From the NCBI GenBank assembly GCA_009773455.1, contig WSXU01000001.1, forward strand, positions 436,073-500,072: 64,000 bases of DNA, written 5' to 3'. The position numbers and the translations under genes were made by a program. Source of the stretch: Bacteroidota bacterium. GTDB lineage: Bacteria > Bacteroidota > Bacteroidia > Bacteroidales > Lentimicrobiaceae. Below are positions 1 through 8,445 of this stretch, in pieces. The first letter of the stretch is position 1. Each line of letters begins with the position of its first letter. The notes below the pieces were generated by a model that was given only the letters and a program-made list of their open reading frames with translations, had not been told where the DNA came from and made no database searches.

Positions 1-187
1 CATTACAAATGCTGCCATAGAATATGCCGGAAGGGTTGATGCCGATCTGATCGCCATTATGACTGAACAGGAGACAACAGCCTCCAACATATTGTTAGGC
101 CCTTTTGCACAGCAAATGGTAAATTATTCCCCGGTTCCCGTGCTTAGTATTCAACCCAAGGAAATAATTGCCATCTCAACCCGTTAA
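1..187 (+). CDS. Universal stress protein, C-terminal fragment
   Basis: An open frame enters from the left edge of the window and stops at 185-187. About 61 residues are visible. They match closely the last 60 residues of the complete universal stress protein at 848-1699: both carry the words IMTEQE, LLGP/WLGP, AQQMV and PVLSI in the same order and spacing. The piece is therefore the end of a second two-domain Usp paralogue. The start and first domain lie outside the window. It is followed after 6 bp by the SPOR protein in the same direction, so the two are probably cotranscribed. The assignment to the Usp family rests on the paralogue, because the fragment itself has no diagnostic nucleotide-binding loop. 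Confidence 0.8.
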   Translation, partial: ITNAAIEYAGRVDADLIAIMTEQETTASNILLGPFAQQMVNYSPVPVLSIQPKEIIAISTR

Positions 188-193
188 TAGCCA

Positions 194-601
194 ATGAAGC
201 GTCTTCTTTATAGTATTTTCTTATTGGTTTTGGGGTGCAGCGCCTATGCCCAGGTTGCAGGTGAAAATATTGTCGCTGATCCGGAAATCAACCGGTTGGT
301 TGAAAAACACATTTACCTTAACCAGCATATGAGTACGCTTGATGGCTGGCGGGTCCAGATATTTTTCGATTCAGGTGCCAATTCCAAAAAAAGGGCAACC
401 GACATTCTGAACCGATTTAATAACCAATATATCGATTCAAAAGCCTATTTGTCATTTAAAGAACCCTATTACAGGGTCAGGGTGGGAGATTTCCGTACCC
501 GGCTCGAAGCGGAGGGTTTTATGAAAACAATACAGGCAGAATACCCTAATGCTTTTGCTACTGCTGATAAAATCAATCCCCCTCCTCCTGAAAAAAACTG
601 A
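194..601 (+). CDS. Small exported SPOR-domain protein
   Basis: This 135-residue protein begins with a signal peptide (basic MKR, hydrophobic run, cleavage region near residues 18-20 after SAYA). Residues about 50-125 form a SPOR domain: the phrase GWRVQIFFDSG starts the first strand, and YRVRVGDFRTRLEAE is the usual second half. SPOR domains bind denuded peptidoglycan at division sites, so the protein probably acts in the periplasm or as an exported cell-wall-binding factor; that role is inferred from the family. It sits 6 bp behind a Usp fragment. It has no transmembrane anchor beyond the signal peptide and no other domain, which is the common Bacteroidota form. Confidence 0.8.
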   Translation: MKRLLYSIFLLVLGCSAYAQVAGENIVADPEINRLVEKHIYLNQHMSTLDGWRVQIFFDSGANSKKRATDILNRFNNQYIDSKAYLSFKEPYYRVRVGDFRTRLEAEGFMKTIQAEYPNAFATADKINPPPPEKN

Positions 602-847
602 CCTTTCTGCCCAAACGTAGTAAAACGAAGCATTCTGATTACGTGCGATAACCGGTTCTGAAAATATACAATCATCGGGTTGAATTATCTTCAGTATTGG
701 TTTTGCTTTAAAGGATAATTCTGTGAAAAAGGAATAAACTATGGTGAAGCCCGGGTGTATTTTTTTTGCCGGATTATCAGAAGACACAGAATTTTTTTAT
801 ATTAGCTGAACCAAATACACTGTAATACCACCAAAAACAGGCCAGTC

Positions 848-1699
848 ATGAAAACGATCATCTCAGCAATCGATTTTTCCGATTGCTCCATCAACGCCCT
901 CGAGCACGCGGTAAGCATAGCAAAGAGTTCCGGTTCGGATCTTCTGATGCTTTGGGTGAATAACCCTTATACAACAAAAACCATTCTGTCGTCAGATATG
1001 TCAGACGATCTTGTTGAAGAGGTCGAACATCAGTTTACCAGGCTGATCAGTAAATACGGGCCGGAACTAAAGGATTCCAAAATAGATTATATCATCAGGG
1101 AAGGTAAAGTTTATAAAGAGGTCGTAAATCAGGCAAGGGAATCCGAAGCATGGCTGATCGTTGCCGGCACCCATGGATCTTCAGGGTTTGAAGAACTCTG
1201 GATGGGTAGCAATGCCAACAGGATTGTAACCTCTGCACCCTGTCCGATCATTACAATTCGCTCAGGCATTGAAATCAGCCGGAACCTCGAAAAGATCGTT
1301 ATGCCCATGGACAGCACCATGGAGACAAGACAAAAGGTGCCTTTTACCTGCGAACTGGCCCAGGCCTTTGATGCTGAAGTTCATGTTCTGGCGGTGTACA
1401 CGACTATTGTGGATGACGTACGCGGGAGGGTATTGAGTTACGCAAAACAGGCAGCGAAATACCTGAAGGAAAACGGCGTAAAACATCAGATTGTTGAAGT
1501 TGAAGCTGAAAACCTGAGTACCACCACCATTGAATACGCAAAAAAGATTGATGCCAACCTCATTTCAATCATGACTGAACAGGAAAAAACAGCCATCAAT
1601 CTCTGGCTTGGCCCGTATGCCCAGCAAATGGTGCACCATTCACCTATTCCTGTCTTAAGTATTCACCCGAAAGAAATTCTGATTTCGATGGGGTATTGA
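848..1699 (+). CDS. Tandem-domain universal stress protein (UspA family)
   Basis: The 283-residue protein has two Usp domains, about residues 1-140 and 148-280. The first opens with TIISAIDFSDCS and contains the nucleotide-binding loop GTHGSSGFEELWMGSNA (GxHG-x-G pattern followed by GS), so it probably binds ATP. The second domain opens with IVMPMDST but has MTEQEKTAINLWLG where the glycine loop should be, so it probably lacks the nucleotide site. Usp proteins are cytosolic stress and energy-state responders; the specific role here is unknown. A paralogue fragment sits at the left edge of the window with the SPOR gene between them. A strong hairpin terminator follows at 1748-1782. Confidence 0.9.
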   Translation: MKTIISAIDFSDCSINALEHAVSIAKSSGSDLLMLWVNNPYTTKTILSSDMSDDLVEEVEHQFTRLISKYGPELKDSKIDYIIREGKVYKEVVNQARESEAWLIVAGTHGSSGFEELWMGSNANRIVTSAPCPIITIRSGIEISRNLEKIVMPMDSTMETRQKVPFTCELAQAFDAEVHVLAVYTTIVDDVRGRVLSYAKQAAKYLKENGVKHQIVEVEAENLSTTTIEYAKKIDANLISIMTEQEKTAINLWLGPYAQQMVHHSPIPVLSIHPKEILISMGY

Positions 1700-1747
1700 G
1701 GCAAGATAAAAGTCTAAAGTCTAAAGCTCAAAGTCTGAAATAAAATT

Positions 1748-1782
1748 AAAATCCCCGGTTGAATGATCAACCGGGGATTTTC
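1748..1782 (+). terminator. Intrinsic terminator, probably bidirectional
   Basis: A perfect stem (AAAATCCCCGGTTGA paired with TCAACCGGGGATTTT) encloses a 4-nt loop. It has A-runs on the left and T-runs on the right, so it can end transcription of the Usp gene on the plus strand and of the aldolase gene arriving from the other side. Confidence 0.85.
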
Positions 1783-1890
1783 AATGAACAGAATACAGTA
1801 GTGCTTTTCTGTGAAATAGTAAAAAAGTTAAAAACTCAAACTCAGCCAGAATTCCTCTTTTAACTTTTTACTTTTTACTTTTTACTTGAC

Positions 1891-2970
1891 TTAGTTCCTG
1901 TCGATGTTGTTCAGATCTTCGAAAGCTGTCTTCAAACGGGCAATCATCGTTTTCTGTGCTTCGTTCAACCATTTGCGAGGATCGTAATACTTCTTATTGG
2001 GCTTATCATCTCCTTCAGGATTGCCGATCTGCCCCTGCAGATATCCTTCATTCTTCTTGTAATAATTCATGATTCCTTCCCAGGTTGCCCATTGGGTATC
2101 GGTATCGATGTTCATTTTGATGACACCATAGGATATGGCCTCGCGGATCTCTTCGCGGCTTGAACCGGAACCACCGTGAAAAACAAAGTTAACCGGCTTG
2201 TCTGCGGTATTATACTTCTTCTGAATATAATCCTGTGAATTTTTCAGGATAACCGGCTGAAGTTTAACATTTCCCGGCTTGTAAACACCGTGCACATTGC
2301 CAAAAGAAGCTGCAATGGTAAACCGGTCGCTGATCTTCATCAGTTCTTCATATGCAAAAGCAACATCGGCAGGTTGGGTATACAATTTCGAGCTGTCAAC
2401 ACCGGAATTATCAACACCATCTTCTTCACCGCCTGTAACACCAAGTTCAATTTCGAGGGTCATCCCCAGTTTGCTCATCCGGGTCAGGTATTTCTTACAG
2501 ATTTCAATGTTTTCTTCCATTGACTCCTCAGAAAGATCAAGCATATGGGAGCTGAACAGGGGCTTGCCGGTTTCTTTGAAATGTTTTTCACCTGCATCAA
2601 GTAGCCCGTCAATCCAGGGAAGCAGTTTTTTTGCTGCATGGTCTGTGTGGACTATTACAGGAACACCATACATTGCTGCCATCATATGAATGTGTTTTGC
2701 ACCGGAAACTGCACCGGCAATGGCTGCCTTTTCAGCATCATTGCTCAGAAATTTGCCTGCATAGAAATGAGCGCCTCCGTTTGAAAACTGAATGATGACG
2801 GGAGAATTAACCTCTTTTGCTGCCTGCATGACTGCATTCACCGAATCGGTCCCAACTACGTTAACGGCCGGGAGTGCGAATGAATTGGCCCTGGCAATAC
2901 GGAAAACTTCCTGAACATCACCGCCGGTAACTACACCGGGTTTTACCTTATCGAATATTCTTTCTGACAT
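1891..2970 (-). CDS. fbaA: Class II fructose-bisphosphate aldolase
   Basis: The 359-residue product is a metal-dependent class II aldolase of the E. coli FbaA type, which interconverts fructose-1,6-bisphosphate with glyceraldehyde-3-phosphate and dihydroxyacetone phosphate in glycolysis and gluconeogenesis. Seen in the sequence are the zinc-binding VHTDHAAKK region, the acidic ELGVTGGEEDGVD segment, the NVHGVYKPGNVKL region and the substrate phosphate loop FHGGSGSS. The length is that expected of the FbaA branch, which is longer than the Gram-positive FbaA/GatY branch. The gene stands alone on the minus strand, with a TAnnTTTG promoter 43 bp upstream of its start and a shared terminator downstream. 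Confidence 0.96.
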   Translation of the reverse strand: MSERIFDKVKPGVVTGGDVQEVFRIARANSFALPAVNVVGTDSVNAVMQAAKEVNSPVIIQFSNGGAHFYAGKFLSNDAEKAAIAGAVSGAKHIHMMAAMYGVPVIVHTDHAAKKLLPWIDGLLDAGEKHFKETGKPLFSSHMLDLSEESMEENIEICKKYLTRMSKLGMTLEIELGVTGGEEDGVDNSGVDSSKLYTQPADVAFAYEELMKISDRFTIAASFGNVHGVYKPGNVKLQPVILKNSQDYIQKKYNTADKPVNFVFHGGSGSSREEIREAISYGVIKMNIDTDTQWATWEGIMNYYKKNEGYLQGQIGNPEGDDKPNKKYYDPRKWLNEAQKTMIARLKTAFEDLNNIDRN

Positions 2971-3012
2971 TTGTAATGATTGAATTAAATTGGACTGAAT
3001 GATTTATCTTCG

Positions 3013-3020
3013 CAAAGGTA
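3013..3020 (-). promoter_or_regulatory. Bacteroidota -7 promoter element for fbaA
   Basis: TACCTTTG on the minus strand matches TAnnTTTG and lies 43 bp upstream of the fbaA start codon. No good -33 TTTG element is seen at the usual distance, so this call rests on the -7 box alone. Confidence 0.55.
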
Positions 3021-3107
3021 ATCAATTTTGATTTATTGCTGATTACAAGGTTATAAGATGTGCAATCAATAGCCGGTCAAAGCACTGTTTTTTAGTTATA
3101 TAACTGT

Positions 3108-3986
3108 ATGTCATTCCAGTTGAAAATCCGGGACCTGATTTCCGATAATTACTCAGGATCTGCCGCCATTCTTGATAAAATCATCCACAGTATTCAAACC
3201 TATATCAACAGGCGGGAAATAGACCATGAATACCTGCGGTCAAACCTGGACCAGGTCACCGGTCATTTCCCTGATCTGGCAGTTTTGCATCATTTTATGC
3301 AACAGTTATATGATCTGCTTGATCAGGCCGTGGCTTCTGAATGGCCTACTGAGAAGACTGTTACCAAAATCGGGAAATTCATCAGCGAGTATAACCAGGT
3401 ATGGCATGAATGTATTGGTCAGGCTGCTGAGAAAATGGAGCGGCTGGTCAAATTCAGCAACAAACGCATTCTGTTGCACAGTAACAGTTCAAGTATCCAC
3501 GTTCTATTCGAGCACCTGGCGACACATCATATTTTTCCTTCGGTATATCAGACGATGTCGGGCCCCGTTTATGAAGGTAAACTTCAGGCAAGGGCGTTAA
3601 GCGATCTTGGCTGTAAGGTACATTTCATCAACGAAGCTGCCATTGGCCGCTTTATTCATGAAGTTGACTTTGCAGTGATGGGTGCAGACAATGTTTTCAC
3701 CGATGGGTTTACAAACAAAATAGGCACTTATCCAATAGCCCTGGTATGTCGTGAAGCTGGGAAACCCTTTTATGTGATTTGTGATTCACGGAAACGCTCC
3801 CCGGTTGATTTCAAGAGCAGGATCAATGCCATTTTTGAACCGGAAGAGCCTACCGGAGAGCTCTGGCAAAATCCCCCCAAAGCCATTACCCCGGTAAATT
3901 ACTATTTTGAGTTCACACCCAAGAGCCTGGTTACCGCCTATTACTTTGAAGATACCTGGTGGGATTCTGCCAAAGAAGAGAAATAA
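3108..3986 (+). CDS. eIF-2B alpha/beta/delta family protein (sugar-phosphate isomerase-like)
   Basis: This 292-residue protein belongs to the eIF-2B/IF-2B family, which in bacteria and archaea includes methylthioribose-1-phosphate and ribose-1,5-bisphosphate isomerases. The C-terminal half carries the family core: GPVYEGKLQARAL, then DFAVMGADNVFTDG with the catalytic-type Asp, then TNKIGTYPIALVCREAGKPFYV. The N-terminal 120 residues are helical, as usual. Whether it isomerises a sugar phosphate or has a regulatory role cannot be decided from sequence. The neighbours (aldolase, tRNA) do not settle the substrate. It is a single gene divergent from fbaA. Confidence 0.8.
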   Translation: MSFQLKIRDLISDNYSGSAAILDKIIHSIQTYINRREIDHEYLRSNLDQVTGHFPDLAVLHHFMQQLYDLLDQAVASEWPTEKTVTKIGKFISEYNQVWHECIGQAAEKMERLVKFSNKRILLHSNSSSIHVLFEHLATHHIFPSVYQTMSGPVYEGKLQARALSDLGCKVHFINEAAIGRFIHEVDFAVMGADNVFTDGFTNKIGTYPIALVCREAGKPFYVICDSRKRSPVDFKSRINAIFEPEEPTGELWQNPPKAITPVNYYFEFTPKSLVTAYYFEDTWWDSAKEEK

Positions 3987-4061
3987 CGCATCAGGGTAAA
4001 CAAAAAAAACAAAATCTGCCGCAGGTAAGCGATTTTTAACGAAATTTGCACTCTCAATTCC

Positions 4062-4135
4062 GGCCCCTTAGCTCAGCTGAATAGAGCGTCAGATTCCGGT
4101 TCTGAAGGTCACAGGTTTGAATCCTGTAGGGGTCA
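4062..4135 (+). tRNA. tRNA-Arg (anticodon CCG)
   Basis: All four arms fold: acceptor GGCCCCT with AGGGGTC, D arm CTCA/GAGC, anticodon stem TCAGA/TCTGA around the loop TTCCGGT, and T arm ACAGG/CCTGT with loop TTTGAAT. The anticodon CCG reads CGG, arginine. The discriminator base is A and CCA is not encoded. A GAAATTTG sequence at 4041-4048 is one mismatch from the Bacteroidota -7 element and is a likely promoter. Confidence 0.95.
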
Positions 4136-4140
4136 CTGAT

Positions 4141-4167
4141 AAAAGCCATCTATAAGATGGCTTTTTT
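4141..4167 (+). terminator. Intrinsic terminator after tRNA-Arg(CCG)
   Basis: The stem GCCATCT/AGATGGC with a 3-nt loop is followed by a run of seven T residues, 9 nt after the end of the tRNA. Confidence 0.9.
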
Positions 4168-4404
4168 ATTTCCCCCGTTTAGACTGCAGAGCCCGAATCC
4201 TTTCTGAAATGCTTATAAATCCATAACCAAATCAGAAACTAATTCCGTTATGGGGAAATTGTCCGGTAACCGAAAACTGAAGGGGATTGATGGAATGAAC
4301 ATCCATCGCATTCCAAATAAGAAATGAACAACCTCTTTACCCATTACTTTCTGCCGGAATGGCTATTATATTGCTGTAACCATCTGTTTTATAAACAGGT
4401 TGAT

Positions 4405-4412
4405 TAAGTTTG
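4405..4412 (+). promoter_or_regulatory. -7 promoter element for the two-component operon
   Basis: TAAGTTTG matches TAnnTTTG and is 39 bp upstream of the histidine kinase start. No clear -33 element accompanies it. Confidence 0.5.
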
Positions 4413-4450
4413 TACCAGACTATTTATTATAAATCACCTTACCCGGGGAA

Positions 4451-6142
4451 ATGAGAACGCAGCATAAGCTCCTGATAAGCCTGTTAATCACAGCTTTAAT
4501 GCTGTTTTCAGGTTTTCTCTTCATACTGAAAATTCAAAAACAGCAGAATGACATTCTTCTGAATTCAGGCATTGAACAGCAAAATTCTATTCTGAAGACT
4601 GCCATTGATGCCAAATCAGATCTTGTTTACAGAACTGTCTATGATTATACTTACTGGGATGCCCTGATAGAATACATGAAAACCTCGGATAAATTATGGG
4701 CCAACGATAACCTTTCCACTCTTTTTACTTCTTTTCATGTGAATGGCGTCTGGTTGTATACACTTGAGTTAAAACCGGTATTCCTGGAAGTAAGAGAAGA
4801 CTCGTTGAATACAAAACCATTTGATATACCTAAGAATATCTTTCCCATCCTTTATAAAAATAAGTACATCAGATTCTATATTTCATCCCCTGAGGGAATT
4901 TATGAAATATTCGGAGCCACAGTTCATCCGTCTGATGATGAGGCCCGGAATACACCACCCAGGGGATATTTCTTCATGGGTAAACTGCTCAATAATTCCT
5001 ACCTCGGCGAAATGGAAAAACTTACAGGAGGAACCATCACCCTGACACCGAAAAGGACGACCGCTGTGAACGATGACAGTAACAGCATCACCACCAGTTA
5101 TCCGCTAAAGAGTTGGGACAATAATACACTTGGCTGGATTGAACTTTCAAGGGAATATGATTCAATCACTGTATTTAAAAAGCTTTCGGGAATATCAACG
5201 ATTTCGCTGATAGGGCTGGCATTGGTAATCCTCATTAATTTTGTGATTGCCTTCAGCCTGCTGGTAAATATTCCCTTGAAAAGAATTTCACAGGCGTTGC
5301 TGACAAAAAGCAGTGAAGACAGGCTCAGGCTTAAAACCCTGAAAAGCGAATTCAAAAAGATCGGGTTGCTCATCGAGAGTTATTTTGAGCAGCAGGAAGC
5401 GCTGGAAATTGAAATTGATGTCAGAAAGAAAACAGAAGCCCAGAAAGAAAAACTGATCGCTGAGCTTGATTCAGCCAACCGTGAACTTAAGGATTTTGCA
5501 TACATTGTTTCGCACGACCTCAAAGCCCCGCTGAGGGCCATCGGATCCATTTCTCAATGGATACACACCGATTACAGTGATAAACTTGACGAGGACGGCA
5601 AAATGCAATTGGATCTGCTGTTAAGCCGTGTACACAGGATGCAGAACCTCATCGAAGGGGTGCTCTCCTATTCAAGGGTTACCCGGGTTAAAGAAGAGAA
5701 TGAAGAAATTGACCTGAACAAACTTGTTGGTGAAGCCATCGAGATGGTTGCCCCTCCTGACAATTTCGTTATCAATGTTGATCGGGACCTGCCCAATGTT
5801 ACGTTTGGACCTACCCGTCTGCTGCAGGTTTTCGAAAACCTTGTAAGCAATGCTGTGAAATACAACGATAAGGAAACCGGAGAAATTACCATTCATTGCA
5901 CTGATCGGGGCAATGAATGGGCTTTCTCAGTATCTGACAATGGACCTGGTATTGAAGAAAAGTATTTTGAAAAGATTTTCCAGATCTTCCAAACCCTGCG
6001 CGCCCGTGATGAATTTGAAAGTACAGGCATTGGTCTGACGATCGTAAAGAAAATAATTGAAAACAACGGAGGTACAATTCATGTAGATTCTGCTCCGGGT
6101 AAAGGAACTACATTTACCTTTACAATACTGAAATTAATTTAA
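4451..6142 (+). CDS. Membrane sensor histidine kinase with CHASE4-like sensor
   Basis: The 563-residue protein has a membrane segment at about residues 7-27, an extracytoplasmic sensor domain at about 35-240 resembling CHASE4 (YDYTYWDALIEY and later W/D-rich motifs), and a second membrane segment at about 247-272. A coiled-coil linker (residues 310-345) follows, then a HisKA domain with phospho-acceptor His355 in YIVSHDLKAPLR and an HATPase domain (N-box NLVSNAVKYND, G1 DNGPGIEE, G2 TGIGLTIVK). It senses an unknown signal outside the cytoplasmic membrane and should phosphorylate a response regulator. The next gene, 15 bp downstream, encodes a stand-alone receiver and is the obvious partner. 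Confidence 0.9.
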   Translation: MRTQHKLLISLLITALMLFSGFLFILKIQKQQNDILLNSGIEQQNSILKTAIDAKSDLVYRTVYDYTYWDALIEYMKTSDKLWANDNLSTLFTSFHVNGVWLYTLELKPVFLEVREDSLNTKPFDIPKNIFPILYKNKYIRFYISSPEGIYEIFGATVHPSDDEARNTPPRGYFFMGKLLNNSYLGEMEKLTGGTITLTPKRTTAVNDDSNSITTSYPLKSWDNNTLGWIELSREYDSITVFKKLSGISTISLIGLALVILINFVIAFSLLVNIPLKRISQALLTKSSEDRLRLKTLKSEFKKIGLLIESYFEQQEALEIEIDVRKKTEAQKEKLIAELDSANRELKDFAYIVSHDLKAPLRAIGSISQWIHTDYSDKLDEDGKMQLDLLLSRVHRMQNLIEGVLSYSRVTRVKEENEEIDLNKLVGEAIEMVAPPDNFVINVDRDLPNVTFGPTRLLQVFENLVSNAVKYNDKETGEITIHCTDRGNEWAFSVSDNGPGIEEKYFEKIFQIFQTLRARDEFESTGIGLTIVKKIIENNGGTIHVDSAPGKGTTFTFTILKLI

Positions 6143-6157
6143 AACCCTGTTCGGACT

Positions 6158-6571
6158 ATGATTAAGAATAAAACAATTTTGCTGGTTGAAGACGATATGA
6201 TCGATGCAATGACCGTCAAAAGGGCGCTCAAGGAACTGAATGTAATCAACCCAGTGGATACGGTTGAAAACGGTGAAGAAGCGCTTGAGTTTCTGCGCGA
6301 CAGTAAAAATGAATTGCCGGGTATTATCCTGCTCGACCTGAATATGCCGAGGATGAATGGCATTGAATTTCTTGGTATCGCAAAAAAAGATGAAAAATTA
6401 AAGCACATACCGGTTATTATACTTACCACCTCGCTGGAGGAAATCGACCGGATCGACACTTTCAGCCTGGGCGTTGCCGGATATATGGTTAAACCTGTTG
6501 ATTACAAGCAGTTTGTTGAAGTAATAAAAGCCATCAAATTGTATTGGTCACTCAGTGAATTGCCCTGCTGA
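6158..6571 (+). CDS. Single-domain response regulator (Rcp1/CheY-like)
   Basis: The 137-residue protein is only a receiver domain. It has the acidic pair in LLVEDDMID, phospho-acceptor Asp60 in IILLDLNMPRMNG, the conserved Thr/Ser in IILTTS and the Lys in YMVKPVDY. It has no DNA-binding output, so it must act by protein contact or as a phosphate shuttle in a relay, as Rcp1-type regulators next to phytochrome-like kinases do. It lies between the CHASE4 kinase and the receiver-PAS-kinase protein, all on one strand, which suggests a three-part phosphorelay. Confidence 0.92.
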   Translation: MIKNKTILLVEDDMIDAMTVKRALKELNVINPVDTVENGEEALEFLRDSKNELPGIILLDLNMPRMNGIEFLGIAKKDEKLKHIPVIILTTSLEEIDRIDTFSLGVAGYMVKPVDYKQFVEVIKAIKLYWSLSELPC

Positions 6572-6624
6572 TAAGGTAGCATTTGGAACACCGCTTACGG
6601 GATCAAATTATCGGGATAAAAAGC

Positions 6625-8109
6625 ATGACAAACGGGATGATTAAACTTCTTTATATCGAAGATGACCTTGTTGACCAGATGGCCTTTAAAAGGCTGGTCA
6701 GGGAGCAGAATCTTCCATATGAGATGACCCTGGCAAATTCTGTTCAGTCAGCGCGGGAAAAATTCAGAGACGGGGTTTTTGATATTGTCATTTCAGACTT
6801 CCTGCTGGGTGATGGAACCTCCTTCGAATATCTGCCTGAAATCATACAAACCGGAACCCCGGTTATCCTTGTTACAGGAACAGGGGATGAAGATGTGGCT
6901 GTTAAAGCCATTAAGATGGGCGCCAGCGATTATGTTATAAAAGATGTTGATTTCGGCCACCTGAAAGTATTACCACTCATTGTCGAAAGTTCGCTGCACA
7001 ACAAACGTTCGGACGATAAGATCAAAAAGCTCAGCATGGCTGTTGAACAAAGCCCCAGTATGCTGCTGATCACCGATAAGGTTGGTTTTATTGAATACAT
7101 TAATCCCCGCGTCACGGAAATCACAGGCTATGTGCTTTCCGATTTTGCCGGTACCGATCTTTTCAATCATCACGCCACACACAACAGCGCTGAAATGGTG
7201 AAAGAGATCACAGAAACCATAGCTTCAGGGAACAAATGGCAGGGAAATACCTGTCATGCGAAAAAGTCAGGTGAGCTTTTCTGGGAACTTACTACCATTT
7301 CACCCATCTACGACAATGAAGGTCACCTGAAAGGATACATTAAGGTTGCCGAGGACATTACAGAGAAAAAGAAAGCAGAAGAGGCCATCAGAAAATATTC
7401 GGAAGAGTTGCGTGAAAGCAATGCCAGCAAGGATAAGATGTTTTCCATCATTGCCCACGATCTGAGAACTCCTTTCAACGGGCTTCTTGCTTTTTCGGAT
7501 ATTCTTTCCAACGATTATGAATCACTCAGCAAGGACGAAGTTCAGGAGTATATTGAAGTGATAAGGAGCCTTAGCCGGAATACCTTTAACCTGCTTGAAA
7601 AGTTATTGCAGTGGTCGAGGCTTCAAACCGGCCGGATGGAGTTTAACCCGGTGAAACTATCTTTTCAGGAACAGGTTGAACCCATTTTTGGTCTTCTTTC
7701 AGCCAATGCCCGTGGAAAATCGATTGAACTTACCGGAAATATTGAAAAAGGGCTGACGGTCCTGGGTGATCAGAATATGGTTCATGCGGTCATCCGTAAC
7801 CTGGCCTCCAACGCTATAAAATTCACGCCCGAAAATGGCTCCGTCACCATTACTGCACACGCTGTAGCCGCGAATATGGCTGAAATAATAGTATCTGATA
7901 CCGGGGTGGGAATTGAGCCCGAAAACCTGAAGAATCTGTTCAGGGTAGAGAATCAGCTCAGCACCAAAGGAACCAGGGGAGAAACAGGAACCGGGCTCGG
8001 GCTTATATTATGCAAAGAATTCATCGAACGTAACGGAGGTTCCATCCGGGTTGAAAGTGAACCAGGCAAGGGCAGCCGGTTCATCTTCACGTTACCGCTT
8101 GCCGGATAG
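6625..8109 (+). CDS. Soluble receiver-PAS-histidine kinase
   Basis: The chosen ATG gives 494 residues. An in-frame TTG at 6583 would add 14 residues without homology, so it was rejected. The order is: receiver domain (residues 5-125; IEDDLVD, phospho-acceptor Asp58 in IVISDFLLGDG), PAS domain (about 130-245, with the PAC-type ISPIYDNEGHLKGYIKVAEDITE end), HisKA (His278 in FSIIAHDLRTPF) and HATPase (NLASNAIKF, DTGVGIEP, GTGLGLILCKEF). There are no membrane segments. With an N-terminal receiver it probably takes a phosphoryl group or signal from the upstream pair and modulates its own kinase. The output partner is not in the window. Confidence 0.9.
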   Translation: MTNGMIKLLYIEDDLVDQMAFKRLVREQNLPYEMTLANSVQSAREKFRDGVFDIVISDFLLGDGTSFEYLPEIIQTGTPVILVTGTGDEDVAVKAIKMGASDYVIKDVDFGHLKVLPLIVESSLHNKRSDDKIKKLSMAVEQSPSMLLITDKVGFIEYINPRVTEITGYVLSDFAGTDLFNHHATHNSAEMVKEITETIASGNKWQGNTCHAKKSGELFWELTTISPIYDNEGHLKGYIKVAEDITEKKKAEEAIRKYSEELRESNASKDKMFSIIAHDLRTPFNGLLAFSDILSNDYESLSKDEVQEYIEVIRSLSRNTFNLLEKLLQWSRLQTGRMEFNPVKLSFQEQVEPIFGLLSANARGKSIELTGNIEKGLTVLGDQNMVHAVIRNLASNAIKFTPENGSVTITAHAVAANMAEIIVSDTGVGIEPENLKNLFRVENQLSTKGTRGETGTGLGLILCKEFIERNGGSIRVESEPGKGSRFIFTLPLAG

Positions 8110-8311
8110 CAGGAACTGCTCCGGGTAAAGCATCCTATCAGACGAATCCACCTTGCGGTATATGAAAATTAGCAGGTTATTTTGGACTATTCCCGTCCAT
8201 CAGAACTCCCCCCTGAAATAATACCAAAGAAATCAAAACAGAGTTTCCTTCCGGAATTTACAGATAAAAATCCCTTTGCCAGAATAGGCGTATGTATGTA
8301 TCTATATATCA

Positions 8312-8345
8312 AATGTCCGGGAATATTTATCCGGACTTTTTTATT
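8312..8345 (+). terminator. Intrinsic terminator after the two-component operon
   Basis: The stem GTCCGG/CCGGAC with a 10-nt AT-rich loop is followed by TTTTTTATTATTTTT. Confidence 0.75.
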
Positions 8346-8352
8346 ATTTTTG
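8345..8352 (+). promoter_or_regulatory. -7 promoter element for the biotin carboxylase operon
   Basis: TATTTTTG matches TAnnTTTG and overlaps the end of the preceding terminator tail. It is 93 bp upstream of accC, leaving a long leader. Confidence 0.5.
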
Positions 8353-8445
8353 TTAACATTATTTTAACAAAAGCGCCTTTCCGGTGTTTATGAGAAGATT
8401 TCCCACTGTTAAGGGATAATCCACCCAAGCCTCTATCAGCATATT

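Larger units (their letters stand above)
8110..8445 (+). other. Gene-free spacer with terminator and promoter
   Basis: No credible gene is seen. The spacer holds a hairpin terminator (8312-8345) for the two-component operon, directly followed by a -7 promoter box (8345-8352) and a 93-nt leader in front of the carboxylase operon. Confidence 0.6.
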
